Assembly: GCA_027315065.1 (NCBI GenBank) | Contig: DAHUYT010000007.1 | Location: 1-59,603, forward strand | Direction of reading: 5' to 3' | DNA length: 59,603 nucleotides | DNA from: Nitrososphaerota archaeon | Lineage (GTDB): Archaea; Thermoproteota; Nitrososphaeria; Nitrososphaerales; Nitrosopumilaceae | Shown: positions 16,958 through 25,735 of the stretch, one piece after another | Layout: each line of letters opens with the position of its first letter | Position numbering within the stretch: position 1 is the first letter of the stretch | The notes under the pieces: generated by a model | What the model was told of the DNA's origin: nothing | Database searches by the model: none | What the model saw: the letters and a program-made list of their open reading frames with translations, nothing else | Program-made: the position numbers and the translations under genes

Positions 16958-17662
16958 TTATCCCAGACTCTTAATTAGAGGAACGATATCCTTGCTCACA
17001 CATACAATCATTGGAGTATCTGTCTTGACATACGCGCTTACTCTTGTTTCTCTCAAATCCATTATCAGGTCCTGAAACTTGTTCAAGTTATCAGTTTCAA
17101 ATGCAAGCATAAAATCTTCATCGTGGATTCCAAAAGAGTATGTCGTATTCAAATTTACTTCAGGATATTTTTTGCCTACCTCAATATGTTCATTCATCAT
17201 ATCTCTCCTTTTTTCTACGGGAAGTAAGTACCAATCTCTTGTTTTTATGAAAGGGTACACAATGGCATACTTTTTCTGTTCTTGACCGGCAAGCCACCCA
17301 TGTCTTCTGGGTTCTTTTGAATAAACCGATGGTCTTGTAGAGGACAGGTAAACGTGGGTAGGAAAGACATATTTTCCAAAATCGGTCGTATAGAGTTTTG
17401 ATATTGCCTCCTGAATCTTTTCAATTGAATCAGCTGCAAGCCATAAAAGAAAATCGGCGTCATCGCGCAATCCCAGTGTAGAATATGGCCTGCACAATAC
17501 GTTCGAATTTTTAATCACATTTTCCGTCTGTACTGCGTGTTTGTCTTTTGTCTTCTCATCTAATATCCTCCAATACTGGTCTACCTTGAAAAAGGAGAAA
17601 TTAAAAAAGATACGCTCTTGTTCGCGGTCATGATTTATCTTGTATTCAATCATTCTTATCAT
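16958..17662 (-). CDS. Chlorite dismutase/HemQ-like heme protein
   Basis: 234 aa. YPFIKTRDWYLLP and TTYSFGIHDEDF match the conserved blocks of the chlorite dismutase/coproheme decarboxylase family; H180 in SFGIHDEDF is the expected proximal heme ligand. Whether it makes heme (HemQ-type) or degrades chlorite or peroxide cannot be settled; members are standard in ammonia-oxidising archaea. It stands alone in front of a regulator pair. Confidence 0.82.
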   Translation of the reverse strand: MIRMIEYKINHDREQERIFFNFSFFKVDQYWRILDEKTKDKHAVQTENVIKNSNVLCRPYSTLGLRDDADFLLWLAADSIEKIQEAISKLYTTDFGKYVFPTHVYLSSTRPSVYSKEPRRHGWLAGQEQKKYAIVYPFIKTRDWYLLPVEKRRDMMNEHIEVGKKYPEVNLNTTYSFGIHDEDFMLAFETDNLNKFQDLIMDLRETRVSAYVKTDTPMIVCVSKDIVPLIKSLG

Positions 17663-17894
17663 CCCAAAATTGTATTATAGAAACCTGAGTTCCCCGCAAC
17701 AACATAATTTCATGTTCTTCTAGATGCCAGTTTCTTCTCTGTTGTGCGCCCTTTAGGACTAGATTCATAAATTCATCAATGACGACATCCTTCCACTGTA
17801 TTCAGATCATCCTTGCAGATCATGATTATATTTTTGCCCACCCATTTCTGAGAGCTGCCAGAGGTTTTGTCATGTTATCAATAACACCACACCA

Positions 17895-18146
17895 TCACAT
17901 TTGCGACTCAATGCCAAGAAGCGTCAGAGTGGTTCGTACATGGTTTATCTTACTTATCTTCCAAGCTATTATATCCCTCAATCTCTCATGCGTTGGCCTT
18001 TCAATTTTTATTATTATATCGTATGCTCCAAAGATATTACGAGCCTCTTTTACGCCGTCGATAGTTTTGAGCTGATCTATTATCTCTCTTTCAAAACCCG
18101 AATCACAGTTTATCAGAATATGTGCAACGGCCAAATTTCTTACCAC
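17895..18146 (-). CDS. Lrp/AsnC ligand-binding (RAM) single-domain protein
   Basis: 83 aa, no DNA-binding domain. AHILINCDSGFEREIIDQLKTIDGVKEARNIFGAYDII are the strands and helix of the RAM domain; the GAYD turn is typical. Such stand-alone domains form oligomers that bind amino acids or effector proteins. It is 28 bases downstream of the gene at 18175-18513, probably the same transcript. Confidence 0.85.
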   Translation of the reverse strand: MVRNLAVAHILINCDSGFEREIIDQLKTIDGVKEARNIFGAYDIIIKIERPTHERLRDIIAWKISKINHVRTTLTLLGIESQM

Positions 18147-18174
18147 GATTATGGTTCCATTGCAGCCATGTGAG

Positions 18175-18513
18175 CTAGTATGAAGCTATGGTCACAGAAC
18201 CGGTTATCTCCTCTACCTGTGGGTTATCTGAGATCTGTTTTAGTATTGACATGTTCATGTTTCCTTTTGCAAAAATCTCATCATTTCCGTGCAATGACAT
18301 CATAAAACCATATTTACTTCTAAGAAAGTTCAGCATCCTTTCTCTATCGGTGCCTTTTTTGCAGTGAATGTCAATCTCTACTGCAGGATAGACATCCCTC
18401 ATCTTCCTTTCATAGAGAAAAATCTTTAACGCCAATTCCAAATCAACTTTGGGAATGGTCTTTTTCAAGTTTACAAGAAATGTATCGTATATAGCTTCAG
18501 GATCTACAGTCAT
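18175..18513 (-). CDS. Conserved hypothetical protein next to AsnC-type sensor
   Basis: 112 aa. Contains VDLELALKIFLYERKMRDVYPAVEIDIHCKKG and then alternating strands; it lacks a recognisable motif but its alpha/beta make-up (IDIHCKKGTDRERMLNFLRSKYGF) could be an ACT/RAM-like fold. Likely co-transcribed with the RAM-domain gene. Confidence 0.6.
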   Translation of the reverse strand: MTVDPEAIYDTFLVNLKKTIPKVDLELALKIFLYERKMRDVYPAVEIDIHCKKGTDRERMLNFLRSKYGFMMSLHGNDEIFAKGNMNMSILKQISDNPQVEEITGSVTIASY

Positions 18514-18711
18514 GGCAAAATAGAGGAAACGATACGTGCATTTAAGAAGAAAAGATGATTATCAATGGTGATAATCAGAATTGTTTTAGCTCCAAAAGAA
18601 TGACCTCAATCCATTGAATCCGTGAACTGCTAGCAAGATCAACATACTTCAAGCATTAGTGCATATGGAAGGAAATGATAATTTGCAATAACATTCTGGT
18701 ATTGTAACGAA

Positions 18712-18813
18712 TCAGAGAATTTGTGTCATCCTAAACATAATGTGTGCTGTCACCAGTGCTACTGCCCCAAGTGCAGTTCCATAATGTATTTTCATTATTA
18801 TGCTTTCTCTCAT
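18712..18813 (-). CDS. Single-helix membrane microprotein (33 aa)
   Basis: The minus-strand frame MRESIIMKIHYGTALGAV…TAHIMFRMTQIL is one transmembrane helix with short ends. Its ATG comes 1 base after the stop of another small membrane protein (18815-19002), the usual arrangement of tiny subunits of membrane complexes. The larger plus-strand ORF here is a shadow. Confidence 0.5.
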   Translation of the reverse strand: MRESIIMKIHYGTALGAVALVTAHIMFRMTQIL

Positions 18814-18814
18814 T

Positions 18815-19002
18815 TTAATCACCAAACAATACAGCGGCACCATACATCATTGCCAAAGCTGCCAGTGCTATTGACACCCAAATACAAAGTCTTTGTTTGT
18901 AATTCAATGACAATGCTTCGTATGGATATTCGGGTTGACCAGGTTTTCCCAGCTGTTATCATTGTCAGTATTTTGGTGATATTTTGCATTGTTCTCTTCC
19001 AT
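18815..19002 (-). pseudogene. Small membrane protein with a frame break
   Basis: ATG 19002-19000 lies about 35 bases after a minus-strand TATA box (ATTTATACC, 19035-19043). The first frame (MEENNAKYHQNTDNDNSW) ends early; one base of shift inside the GGGAAAA run restores GKPGQPEYPYEALSLNYKQR and then a clear transmembrane helix (CIWVSIALAALAMMYGAAVL) to TAA 18815. A single missing G would explain it, so an assembly or sequencing error is as likely as a mutation. Confidence 0.5.
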
Positions 19003-19094
19003 TAGATTTTGCTTGAGTTTCACATAACAAGACGGTATAAATTTCATATCTGATGATTAGGATGTACCATTAGCGTACCCAAATGGGTTAAAAT

Positions 19095-19697
19095 ATGGAC
19101 CATCGTCATACACAAACTGGAGAACTTGCAAAGATGGTCAAAAAAACAAGCAATGATACAAACAAAAAGATACCTGACAGCAAGGGATCAAAGAACAAGA
19201 ATAAACTAATTGCAATAGGAGTCATAGCTGCAATAATCGTAGGAGTGGTATATTTTCTTCATGAATCAGACAATACAGTAGACACAAAATATGCTGCAAT
19301 TGATGGAATTCCTTGTGAAACCCAAGAGTACACCACTTTTCACATACACGCACACCTTGACGTCTTTGTCAACGGCCAACACATTACTGTGCCTCAATAC
19401 ATTGGAATAATGGACAATACATGTCTGTACTGGCTTCACACGCATGATCCCAGTGGCATAATGCACATAGAGTCCCCACAGCAGAGAGACTTTAGCTTGG
19501 CCCAGTTTCTTGACATATGGAAAAAGACAAGCACCGGTGCGCCTCCAGATAGTGAGCCAATAATCTTTGTAAACGGACAAGAGGTATCTACAAACATGAC
19601 AGGTACAATACTCCATGCACACGATGAGATAGCAATCATATACGGAGCTACGCCGCCCAACATACCATCATTCTATCAATTTCCACCGGGCCTCTGA
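19095..19697 (+). CDS. Membrane-anchored extracytoplasmic His-rich protein
   Basis: 200 aa with one membrane helix (LIAIGVIAAIIVGVVYFL, residues 38-55) after a basic cytoplasmic N-terminus. The outer domain has FHIHAHLDVFVNGQHITVP and WLHTHDPSGIMHIESP, histidine blocks also found in uncharacterised bacterial proteins of this design and suggestive of metal binding. Alternative start at Met 14 (19134). Role unknown. Confidence 0.7.
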   Translation: MDHRHTQTGELAKMVKKTSNDTNKKIPDSKGSKNKNKLIAIGVIAAIIVGVVYFLHESDNTVDTKYAAIDGIPCETQEYTTFHIHAHLDVFVNGQHITVPQYIGIMDNTCLYWLHTHDPSGIMHIESPQQRDFSLAQFLDIWKKTSTGAPPDSEPIIFVNGQEVSTNMTGTILHAHDEIAIIYGATPPNIPSFYQFPPGL

Positions 19698-19760
19698 TTT
19701 TAGTTTTACAAAATGAAGTTACAGGGTGATGCCGTTTCTATGACACTGATAAATTAGTGT

Positions 19761-19882
19761 CGGATTTAGGTTCTGCTGCAAACTCAACTGATGATACATT
19801 CATCAAGTCAGAACATATTATTTACAAGAAAAAGACTTGGTTATTATGTCATTAGCCGAGTTTGCAGCAGAACCTGGATTTA
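19761..19882. mobile_element. MITE with IS6-like terminal inverted repeats
   Basis: Perfect 17-18 bp inverted ends: GGTTCTGCTGCAAACTC at 19769-19785 and its complement at 19858-19874. They closely resemble IS6-family ends (for example GGTTCTGTTGCAAAG). The outside flanks are cGGATTTA (19761-19768) and tGGATTTA (19875-19882): an 8-bp duplication with one mismatch, the target-site length made by IS6 transposases. The 106-bp body has no gene, so it is a non-autonomous element needing a transposase from elsewhere. Confidence 0.75.
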
Positions 19883-19957
19883 TATCAATTAAAATAAATC
19901 AAGCCTGGTCTTGAAGAAGATCAGGCACCGTTCATGTGTGTCTAGTTTTTCCTAGAT

Positions 19958-20053
19958 TTACTTTTTGGCAAGTTTTTCAAATCCGCATCTGGTACACACG
20001 AATTTCTTTCCTATGTCAAAAAGGGTGCCTCTGCATTTTGAACATTTTCTCAT
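19958..20053 (-). CDS. Zinc-ribbon microprotein (31 aa)
   Basis: The entire product is a zinc ribbon: RKCSKCRGTLFDIG, then VCTRCGFEK. A minus-strand TATA box (TTTTATAC, near 20083) lies 30 bases upstream of ATG 20053, consistent with leaderless transcription. Similar stand-alone ribbons occur throughout the window. Confidence 0.65.
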   Translation of the reverse strand: MRKCSKCRGTLFDIGKKFVCTRCGFEKLAKK

Positions 20054-20132
20054 TTCATATCATTTAAACAGCCAAAATAAAAAGTATAAAAGTCAGATTC
20101 TGTTATACATTTGTGAAAAATCAAAGATTTTG

Positions 20133-21077
20133 TTAAGATCGTGACGCTTTTCTTGTTTTTTTCTGCTTTTGTTTCTTCTTGTTATTGTAATGCCATAAAA
20201 ATATCATAAAGCCTATTACACTTGATACAATGGTTCCAACTCCAACTACTGGAGCAATGAAGAATTGTCCCACCCAGAATCCGTTTGCGTCTCCAACCTC
20301 AATCATTCCCCTCTGTCTGGCAAAGACATTAAATGAATTATCTATTGAATATGTCTTCCCCATACCATCAGAGTATGTTCCATTTACGTGAATTGTTGCT
20401 TGGATGGGGGCGCCCAATTCCTTTTGTGTTTGTACTGCAAATTCAAAGTCGGTTGATTTTCCAGCATCCAGATCTGTGATAACAAGCGATTTTTTTCCTG
20501 CAAGTTGCAGCTCGGAAGAGAAAACTGAAAGTTTTATGTTGCGGGCGTCTGCCCCTTGGTTTTCCACGGTACCGCTGATTGAAAACGGCTCTCCGGCAAA
20601 TACATCGCTTGGATCTTCAAGGTTAAGCACCAGGAAGGGCTTGGACGCCGCAAAAAATTGTGCCGTCTGCGTGATGACGTGCTTTACAGGTTGAGGATCA
20701 AAGAAACCCTTGATGAAATAATCAACTTTCACATTTGCAACAAAGTTTCCATCAGGAGTGCCGTCCCTTACTGTGGCGTTAAAGTCATTTCCAAAGGCAG
20801 AATTCCTTGCCAGAGCACCAAGATGAAATCTGTTTTTTTGTATATGCAGTTCAGGGCAGGTTATTGTGACTGTGATGTTTGATACCTGATCGGCCGTGGT
20901 CTTTACTATAGAAGATAACACAAATTCTTTTGCCGGCATTACCACATCTGGATAGTTCAGGATAACCTGTATGTTAGAGTCAGTCACGTTATTTTGAGTG
21001 GCATATGTCGGAATAAACAGTATTGACGAAAAAATAATCAAAAGGCAAAAGTTTGAAAACTTGCATGATGTTCCCAC
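20133..21077 (-). CDS. Secreted protein with CARDB-like Ig-fold domains and C-terminal anchor
   Basis: 314 aa. Signal peptide (FCLLIIFSSILFIPTYA), then two beta-sandwich domains; the second has FAGEPFSISGTVENQGADARNIKLSV, typical of CARDB/NEW3-type domains. A final membrane helix (VVGVGTIVSSVIGFMIFLW) is followed by a strongly basic tail that stays inside. So it is an S-layer-side protein fixed in the membrane. Partner unknown. Confidence 0.78.
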   Translation of the reverse strand: MGTSCKFSNFCLLIIFSSILFIPTYATQNNVTDSNIQVILNYPDVVMPAKEFVLSSIVKTTADQVSNITVTITCPELHIQKNRFHLGALARNSAFGNDFNATVRDGTPDGNFVANVKVDYFIKGFFDPQPVKHVITQTAQFFAASKPFLVLNLEDPSDVFAGEPFSISGTVENQGADARNIKLSVFSSELQLAGKKSLVITDLDAGKSTDFEFAVQTQKELGAPIQATIHVNGTYSDGMGKTYSIDNSFNVFARQRGMIEVGDANGFWVGQFFIAPVVGVGTIVSSVIGFMIFLWHYNNKKKQKQKKTRKASRS

Positions 21078-21329
21078 ATCCTCGATATCAATTACACCGT
21101 GTATTCAAAATTCCGATTTGTTCTACCATGTGAAATTCCATCTTAATGCTCTATGAGCATCATGCTATGACATATCATGACGGTATGAGCATTAGACAGA
21201 TATGATTAAAAAAACAGGCTCTAAATGATCAGGAAAAAACGGCAACCGACAAAAATTCATGCCAAGAAAACTTGATGCATGCTGGACCTGTTTTTCATAC
21301 TTTATCTACCAGTACCGTTTTAAAATATC

Positions 21330-21461
21330 ATGAAAGCAAAGTTCAAGACGACCTGTTCTGAGTGCAATGCAGAGATTAGCGTGGGCAATGAAATATCAAA
21401 AACCCCATCAGGCAAGTGGGTTCACAAGCACTGCGCTCCAGAATCAGACGAATTACCATGA
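21330..21461 (+). CDS. Zinc-finger microprotein (43 aa)
   Basis: KTTCSECNAEI then WVHKHCAPE: a CxxC…HxxC zinc site of PARP-finger-like layout (the core GxxIxKTPSGKWVHxHC). TTTATCTA (21300-21307) is a candidate TATA box about 27 bases upstream of the ATG. The small size is complete, with stop TGA 21459-21461. Confidence 0.65.
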   Translation: MKAKFKTTCSECNAEISVGNEISKTPSGKWVHKHCAPESDELP

Positions 21462-21498
21462 GTCCGGGCTGGAACTGGTTTGGATCTAAACATGATTC

Positions 21499-21777
21499 CT
21501 AGGTGCAGGAATACACCGCATATTGTCCAGTGAGTCCAACTGCCCTACTTACATTTATGCCTGTTGTATCGTTTTTAAGAACCAGATGGCATCTTGTGTT
21601 GTCGTTTACATACATGCTGTGTTGTTTATCAGTTAACGAAAGAGCTGTATCTATAGAAGAAGCAGGTGAATGTTTCTGGGTGTCAAAATAAAAATGAGCG
21701 GCAATTTCTGGCACTAGTATCATTAACACGATCGCTATAGCAAACACGTTTATCCGTTTTTTCTGTTTGGTGTCCAA
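21499..21777 (-). CDS. Small membrane-anchored protein, paralogue of 12535
   Basis: 92 aa. N-terminal helix (INVFAIAIVLMILVPEIAAHF), then CHLVLKNDT and NVSRAVGLTGQYAVYSC, the same two-cysteine block as the 12535-12825 product. The shared NDT…SRAVGLxGxYxxYxC pattern defines a small extracytoplasmic family. Confidence 0.65.
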   Translation of the reverse strand: MDTKQKKRINVFAIAIVLMILVPEIAAHFYFDTQKHSPASSIDTALSLTDKQHSMYVNDNTRCHLVLKNDTTGINVSRAVGLTGQYAVYSCT

Positions 21778-21898
21778 CTACCTCTTGATCTTGGCATATA
21801 TTATATTAAGAGGTTCTGCGATCCCAGATGGTTTTAAGATCAAGGGCTGGTGATTCAGGTACCACTACCAATAAACGCATGTATAATCCTAAATTAGT

Positions 21899-22531
21899 TT
21901 ATTTTATTCCTTGGATCTTTATATCCTCTGATGCGTATCCTCTATCTTTTAAAAATTTGGTAAATTCGTCGGATTCAGTTATCATAAGATCAATTGTTCT
22001 CAACAATATCGCATAAAAAAATTCCATTGCTTCATGGCTTCGTTGGCAGTTAGGGCATATGTTAGTATTTTTTGTTGGCAGGTATTTTTGGAGTTTGCTT
22101 TTAGTACTAAATTCATCATAAATGTCTTTGAAGACCTTCATTATCGGTTGACGTAGAAGGAAATTGATATTGTCAAGTGACCCTTCGACCTTAAGCGTTG
22201 CATCAAATTCCTGGTCTATCCCATATTTTCCCCATGTGCCCCTTTCACATACATATCTCTTCTTCCTATCCCCCCTTTCCTTCTTGTTTCTAGGATACAA
22301 GAAAATGTAATCCAGTCTGTAAAGCTCCTTCAAAGCTGAATATACCACGCTGGCAGGCAGGCCTTCTTTTTCTATTATTTCATCGGCCGTGATTCCCTTT
22401 GCCCCTGCCTGTCGCATATAGTCCATTATTTTCCATGTTACCTCTTTTGACAGTATATCTGCTTCAAGGTAAGACTTGATTGGAAAATGAGTAAGATAGG
22501 TCTTGATATTCTTATTTTTCTGGTTTTTCAA
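21899..22531 (-). CDS. Winged-helix regulator with zinc site, divergent from hyf-like operon
   Basis: 210 aa. Residues 30-80 form a winged helix (VTWKIMDYMRQAG…ADEIIEKEGLPASVVYSALKEL), followed by a basic linker and a C-terminal helical domain opening with CPNCQRSHEAMEFFYA. The CxxC with the following His could bind a metal. Transcribed away from the 22753 operon from a shared 220-bp region, so it is a candidate regulator of that operon. Confidence 0.7.
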   Translation of the reverse strand: MKNQKNKNIKTYLTHFPIKSYLEADILSKEVTWKIMDYMRQAGAKGITADEIIEKEGLPASVVYSALKELYRLDYIFLYPRNKKERGDRKKRYVCERGTWGKYGIDQEFDATLKVEGSLDNINFLLRQPIMKVFKDIYDEFSTKSKLQKYLPTKNTNICPNCQRSHEAMEFFYAILLRTIDLMITESDEFTKFLKDRGYASEDIKIQGIK

Positions 22532-22752
22532 TATATCTAGAATTTCATAACTGTATATATTTCTTACAAACCAAAATTCTGAAAATTCTGGAATTTCACA
22601 AAATTACGATTTTTGGTAGCAATAGTTTAAGTTCACCTCTCAGAGTTCCGTGGTATGTCAAAAGCAAGCCTGGACCAGGCGTATCATGCAGGAAATGATC
22701 TAACAGTATGTTGTTAGTTTTAGGTTTTGTTTTTTAAAAAGTGTGTCACATA

Positions 22753-24801
22753 ATGATTGAAAATTTATCTTTACTTCAAATCGCTATTGTTCTTTTTGTG
22801 ACAGGATCTCTTCTTGGACTGTTCTCAAGGAATTCCAAGTTTACAAGGATGTTAACTTTTGTGCCAACAATGATCGCGTCCTTTTTCACGGTCCTTTTTT
22901 CTGTCATCACAATAACTGGAAAGCCATTTCATTTTATAATTCCAAACGTTCTTCCTTTCATAAATTTTGAAATTTTTGCAGATGGAATTGCGGCTTTTTT
23001 CCTGCTGGTCATAAGTATAGTTTCATTTGCAGTTTCACTTTATTCCATAGGTTACATGAAAGAATATGAGACCACAAAAAGAACATCAGTGTTTGGATTT
23101 CTTTTCAATATTTTCATTTTATCTATGATACTGGTTGTGATATCAAATAATTCCTTTTTCTTTCTAATCTTCTGGGAGCTAATGTCCCTTACATCGTTCT
23201 TCCTAGTGATTTATGATCATGACAGAGAAGAAAACGTCAAGTCAGGCATGACATATCTTATCATGACTCAGTTTGGGACTGCGTTTATCCTGGCATCGTT
23301 TTTGTTGGGATATATCCAGACAGGGAGCTTTAGTTTTGATGTGTTCCATAATTCTTCATCATCATTTCCTTTTCTGACCAAAAATCTCATTTTCCTTTTT
23401 GCATTCATTGGATTTGGAACAAAGGCAGGTATCATACCCTTGCATATTTGGCTACCCAAGGCGCATACGTCTGCGCCAAGCAATGTCTCCGCTCTCATGT
23501 CAGCAGTGATGATAAAAATTGGCATTTACGGTATGGTCAGGACAATATTTGACCTTGGAGGATTTGGCCTGTCTCCTGACTACTCATGGTGGGGACTCCT
23601 CATGATAGTTGTAGGGTCTGTATCTGCAATAATAGGGGTGCTTTACGCAGTAATTGAGCACGATATGAAACGGGCTCTTGCTTTTTCAAGTATTGAAAAT
23701 ATTGGCATAATTCTCATCGGTCTTGGATTGTCCGTAGTTTTTGCCTCCCTTAATCTTACAATCCTGTCTGCTCTGGCTCTTGTTGCAAGCATGTATCACA
23801 CCATAAACCATGCAGTTTTCAAGGGGCTGCTCTTTATGGGGGCAGGCTCTGTAGTATATGCAACCCACACAAGAAACATGGAACATCTGGGCGGGTTAAT
23901 AAAGAAGATGCCGTGGACTGCCCTTTTGTTTTTGATTGGAGCAATTTCCATTTCTGGACTTCCTCCCTTCAACGGTTTCATAAGCGAGTGGTTAACAATG
24001 CAGGCCCTACTGTCAAGTTATCAGATTCCGTCAACCATACTTCAGATCTCAGTTGCATTTGCAAGCATACCATTTGCGCTGACGATAGGAATTGCAGCTG
24101 CCACGTTTGTGAAATTGTTTGGAATATCATTTCTCTCAAGACCTAGAAGCGAACACATTGCAAAGATAAAGGAGGTGCCACGCAGCATGATTGCAGGAAT
24201 GTCTATTCTTGCTGCAATCTGCATATTGTTTGGTGTTCTTCCGTTTCTGGGAATTTCGTTGTTAGATACCGCATTTCACCTCTTGCCGCACCCTGCAAGT
24301 CCGTTTGATGCCATAACTTTGCAAAATAATTCTGCCAAGAGCTTTGCCAACCTGTCAATGCCTGTTGTTGTCATAATGTTATCATCGATGGCAGCTGCAA
24401 TTTTCGGTTTCATCAAAGTAATTGGCGGCAAGACCAGAAAGACTACTTTTAGTACATGGGATTGTGGATTTGGCAGCCTTGACCAAAGAATGGAGTATAC
24501 AGCAACATCGCTCTCGCAGCCGATACGCACGGTCTTCAAAACACTTTTCAGGCCACATAATAAAATACAAAAGGAATTTTTTGGAGGGACAGATTCGTAT
24601 CTTCTCAAGACATTAAAAGTAGAGTCTGTCACAAAAAATATTTTTGAAGAAAACCTCTACCTACCCATTATATCGTCCTGCATCTACATCTTCGACAAGA
24701 TACGAAAACTTCAGACAGGAAAGATAAACGCGTACTTGCTTTACATAATGATAACCGTCGTATTACTTCTCTTGTTTGTGAGGCTAAGCCACAATGTATA
24801 G
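22753..24801 (+). CDS. Hyf/Hyc-like antiporter-type membrane subunit (HyfB/HycC family)
   Basis: About 682 aa from ATG 22753 (a GTG at 22741 is possible). Fourteen-plus membrane helices with FLIFWELMSLTSFFLV (key Glu), GFGTKAGIIPLHIWLPKAH, KRALAFSSIENIG and a basic C-terminal extension, as in HyfB/HycC/NuoL-type subunits that move ions. It is the first gene of a six-gene run with 1-8 base overlaps. Confidence 0.88.
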   Translation: MIENLSLLQIAIVLFVTGSLLGLFSRNSKFTRMLTFVPTMIASFFTVLFSVITITGKPFHFIIPNVLPFINFEIFADGIAAFFLLVISIVSFAVSLYSIGYMKEYETTKRTSVFGFLFNIFILSMILVVISNNSFFFLIFWELMSLTSFFLVIYDHDREENVKSGMTYLIMTQFGTAFILASFLLGYIQTGSFSFDVFHNSSSSFPFLTKNLIFLFAFIGFGTKAGIIPLHIWLPKAHTSAPSNVSALMSAVMIKIGIYGMVRTIFDLGGFGLSPDYSWWGLLMIVVGSVSAIIGVLYAVIEHDMKRALAFSSIENIGIILIGLGLSVVFASLNLTILSALALVASMYHTINHAVFKGLLFMGAGSVVYATHTRNMEHLGGLIKKMPWTALLFLIGAISISGLPPFNGFISEWLTMQALLSSYQIPSTILQISVAFASIPFALTIGIAAATFVKLFGISFLSRPRSEHIAKIKEVPRSMIAGMSILAAICILFGVLPFLGISLLDTAFHLLPHPASPFDAITLQNNSAKSFANLSMPVVVIMLSSMAAAIFGFIKVIGGKTRKTTFSTWDCGFGSLDQRMEYTATSLSQPIRTVFKTLFRPHNKIQKEFFGGTDSYLLKTLKVESVTKNIFEENLYLPIISSCIYIFDKIRKLQTGKINAYLLYIMITVVLLLLFVRLSHNV

Positions 24802-25735
24802 CATAGCTGAGATTCTAATAGGGGTAATTCAGGGCCTTGCCATCATTTTGCTGTCCCCGCTGATAACCGGAATAATGCAAAAGACCAAGGCAAGAACACA
24901 GAAAAGAATTGGAGCTACAATATTGCAGCCATACTATGACATCATAAAACTGATAAAAAAAGACGAGGTCGTATCCGACCAGAGCTCTTGGATCTTCAAA
25001 GTGTGCCCGTGGATAAACTTTGTCGCCCTTGCCACAGCAGCCTTCTTCATCCCGTTGTTTTTGACATATTCGCCGTTTGGGCTTGCAGGTGACCTACTTC
25101 TAGTGGTAGGTCTATTCGCACTTGCAAGATTCTTTACAATGCTGGCAGGCCTAGATGTTGCTAGCTCTTTTGGAGGCCTTGGAAGCAGCAGGGAGATGAT
25201 GTTCTCCGCTCTTTTGGAGCCTGCCCTCTTTCTGACAATATTCATTGTGGCACTCACCTACGGGGGAACTAACCTGAGCACGATTGTTGCTGCCGTAGCT
25301 GGTGCAACACTGCTTCCCCATCCGCAGCTAATCTTTGCAGCAATTGCAATGTTTATCATAGTACTAGGAGAAACTGGCCGTCTCCCGTTTGACAACCCTG
25401 CCACCCATCTTGAGCTTACGATGGTTCACGAGGCAATGGTTTTGGAATATTCCGGCAAAAGTCTGGCCCTGATAGAATGGTCGCAGGCAATCAAACTGAT
25501 GATACTTCTGGCATTGGTTGTAAACATTTTTGCCCCCTGGGGTATTTCGTCATCAATTACAGTTGCCACACTTGGTATTGGGTTCATCTCCCTTGTTGCA
25601 AAGATTTCGCTACTAGCTGTAATCATAGCTTACTTGGAATCAACGATTGCAAAATGGCGTCTTTTTAGAATACCTGATCTGATTACAATCGCCATTGCAA
25701 GCTCGATGATAGGAATGGTTCTCTACTATCTCTAG
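24794..25735 (+). CDS. NuoH/HycD-like membrane subunit
   Basis: 313 aa. GETGRLPFDNPATHLELTMVHEAM is the signature of the NuoH/HycD/HyfC subunit that links the hydrophilic arm to the membrane arm; QGLAIILLSPLITGIMQ and RTQKRIGATILQPYYD are also typical. Starts 8 bases before the previous stop. About eight membrane helices. Confidence 0.9.
   Translation: MYSIAEILIGVIQGLAIILLSPLITGIMQKTKARTQKRIGATILQPYYDIIKLIKKDEVVSDQSSWIFKVCPWINFVALATAAFFIPLFLTYSPFGLAGDLLLVVGLFALARFFTMLAGLDVASSFGGLGSSREMMFSALLEPALFLTIFIVALTYGGTNLSTIVAAVAGATLLPHPQLIFAAIAMFIIVLGETGRLPFDNPATHLELTMVHEAMVLEYSGKSLALIEWSQAIKLMILLALVVNIFAPWGISSSITVATLGIGFISLVAKISLLAVIIAYLESTIAKWRLFRIPDLITIAIASSMIGMVLYYL

Noticed and set aside
18721-19005. 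94-aa ORF on the plus strand
   Set aside because: Opposite strand codes two small membrane proteins with promoter; plus-strand product has no sensible composition.
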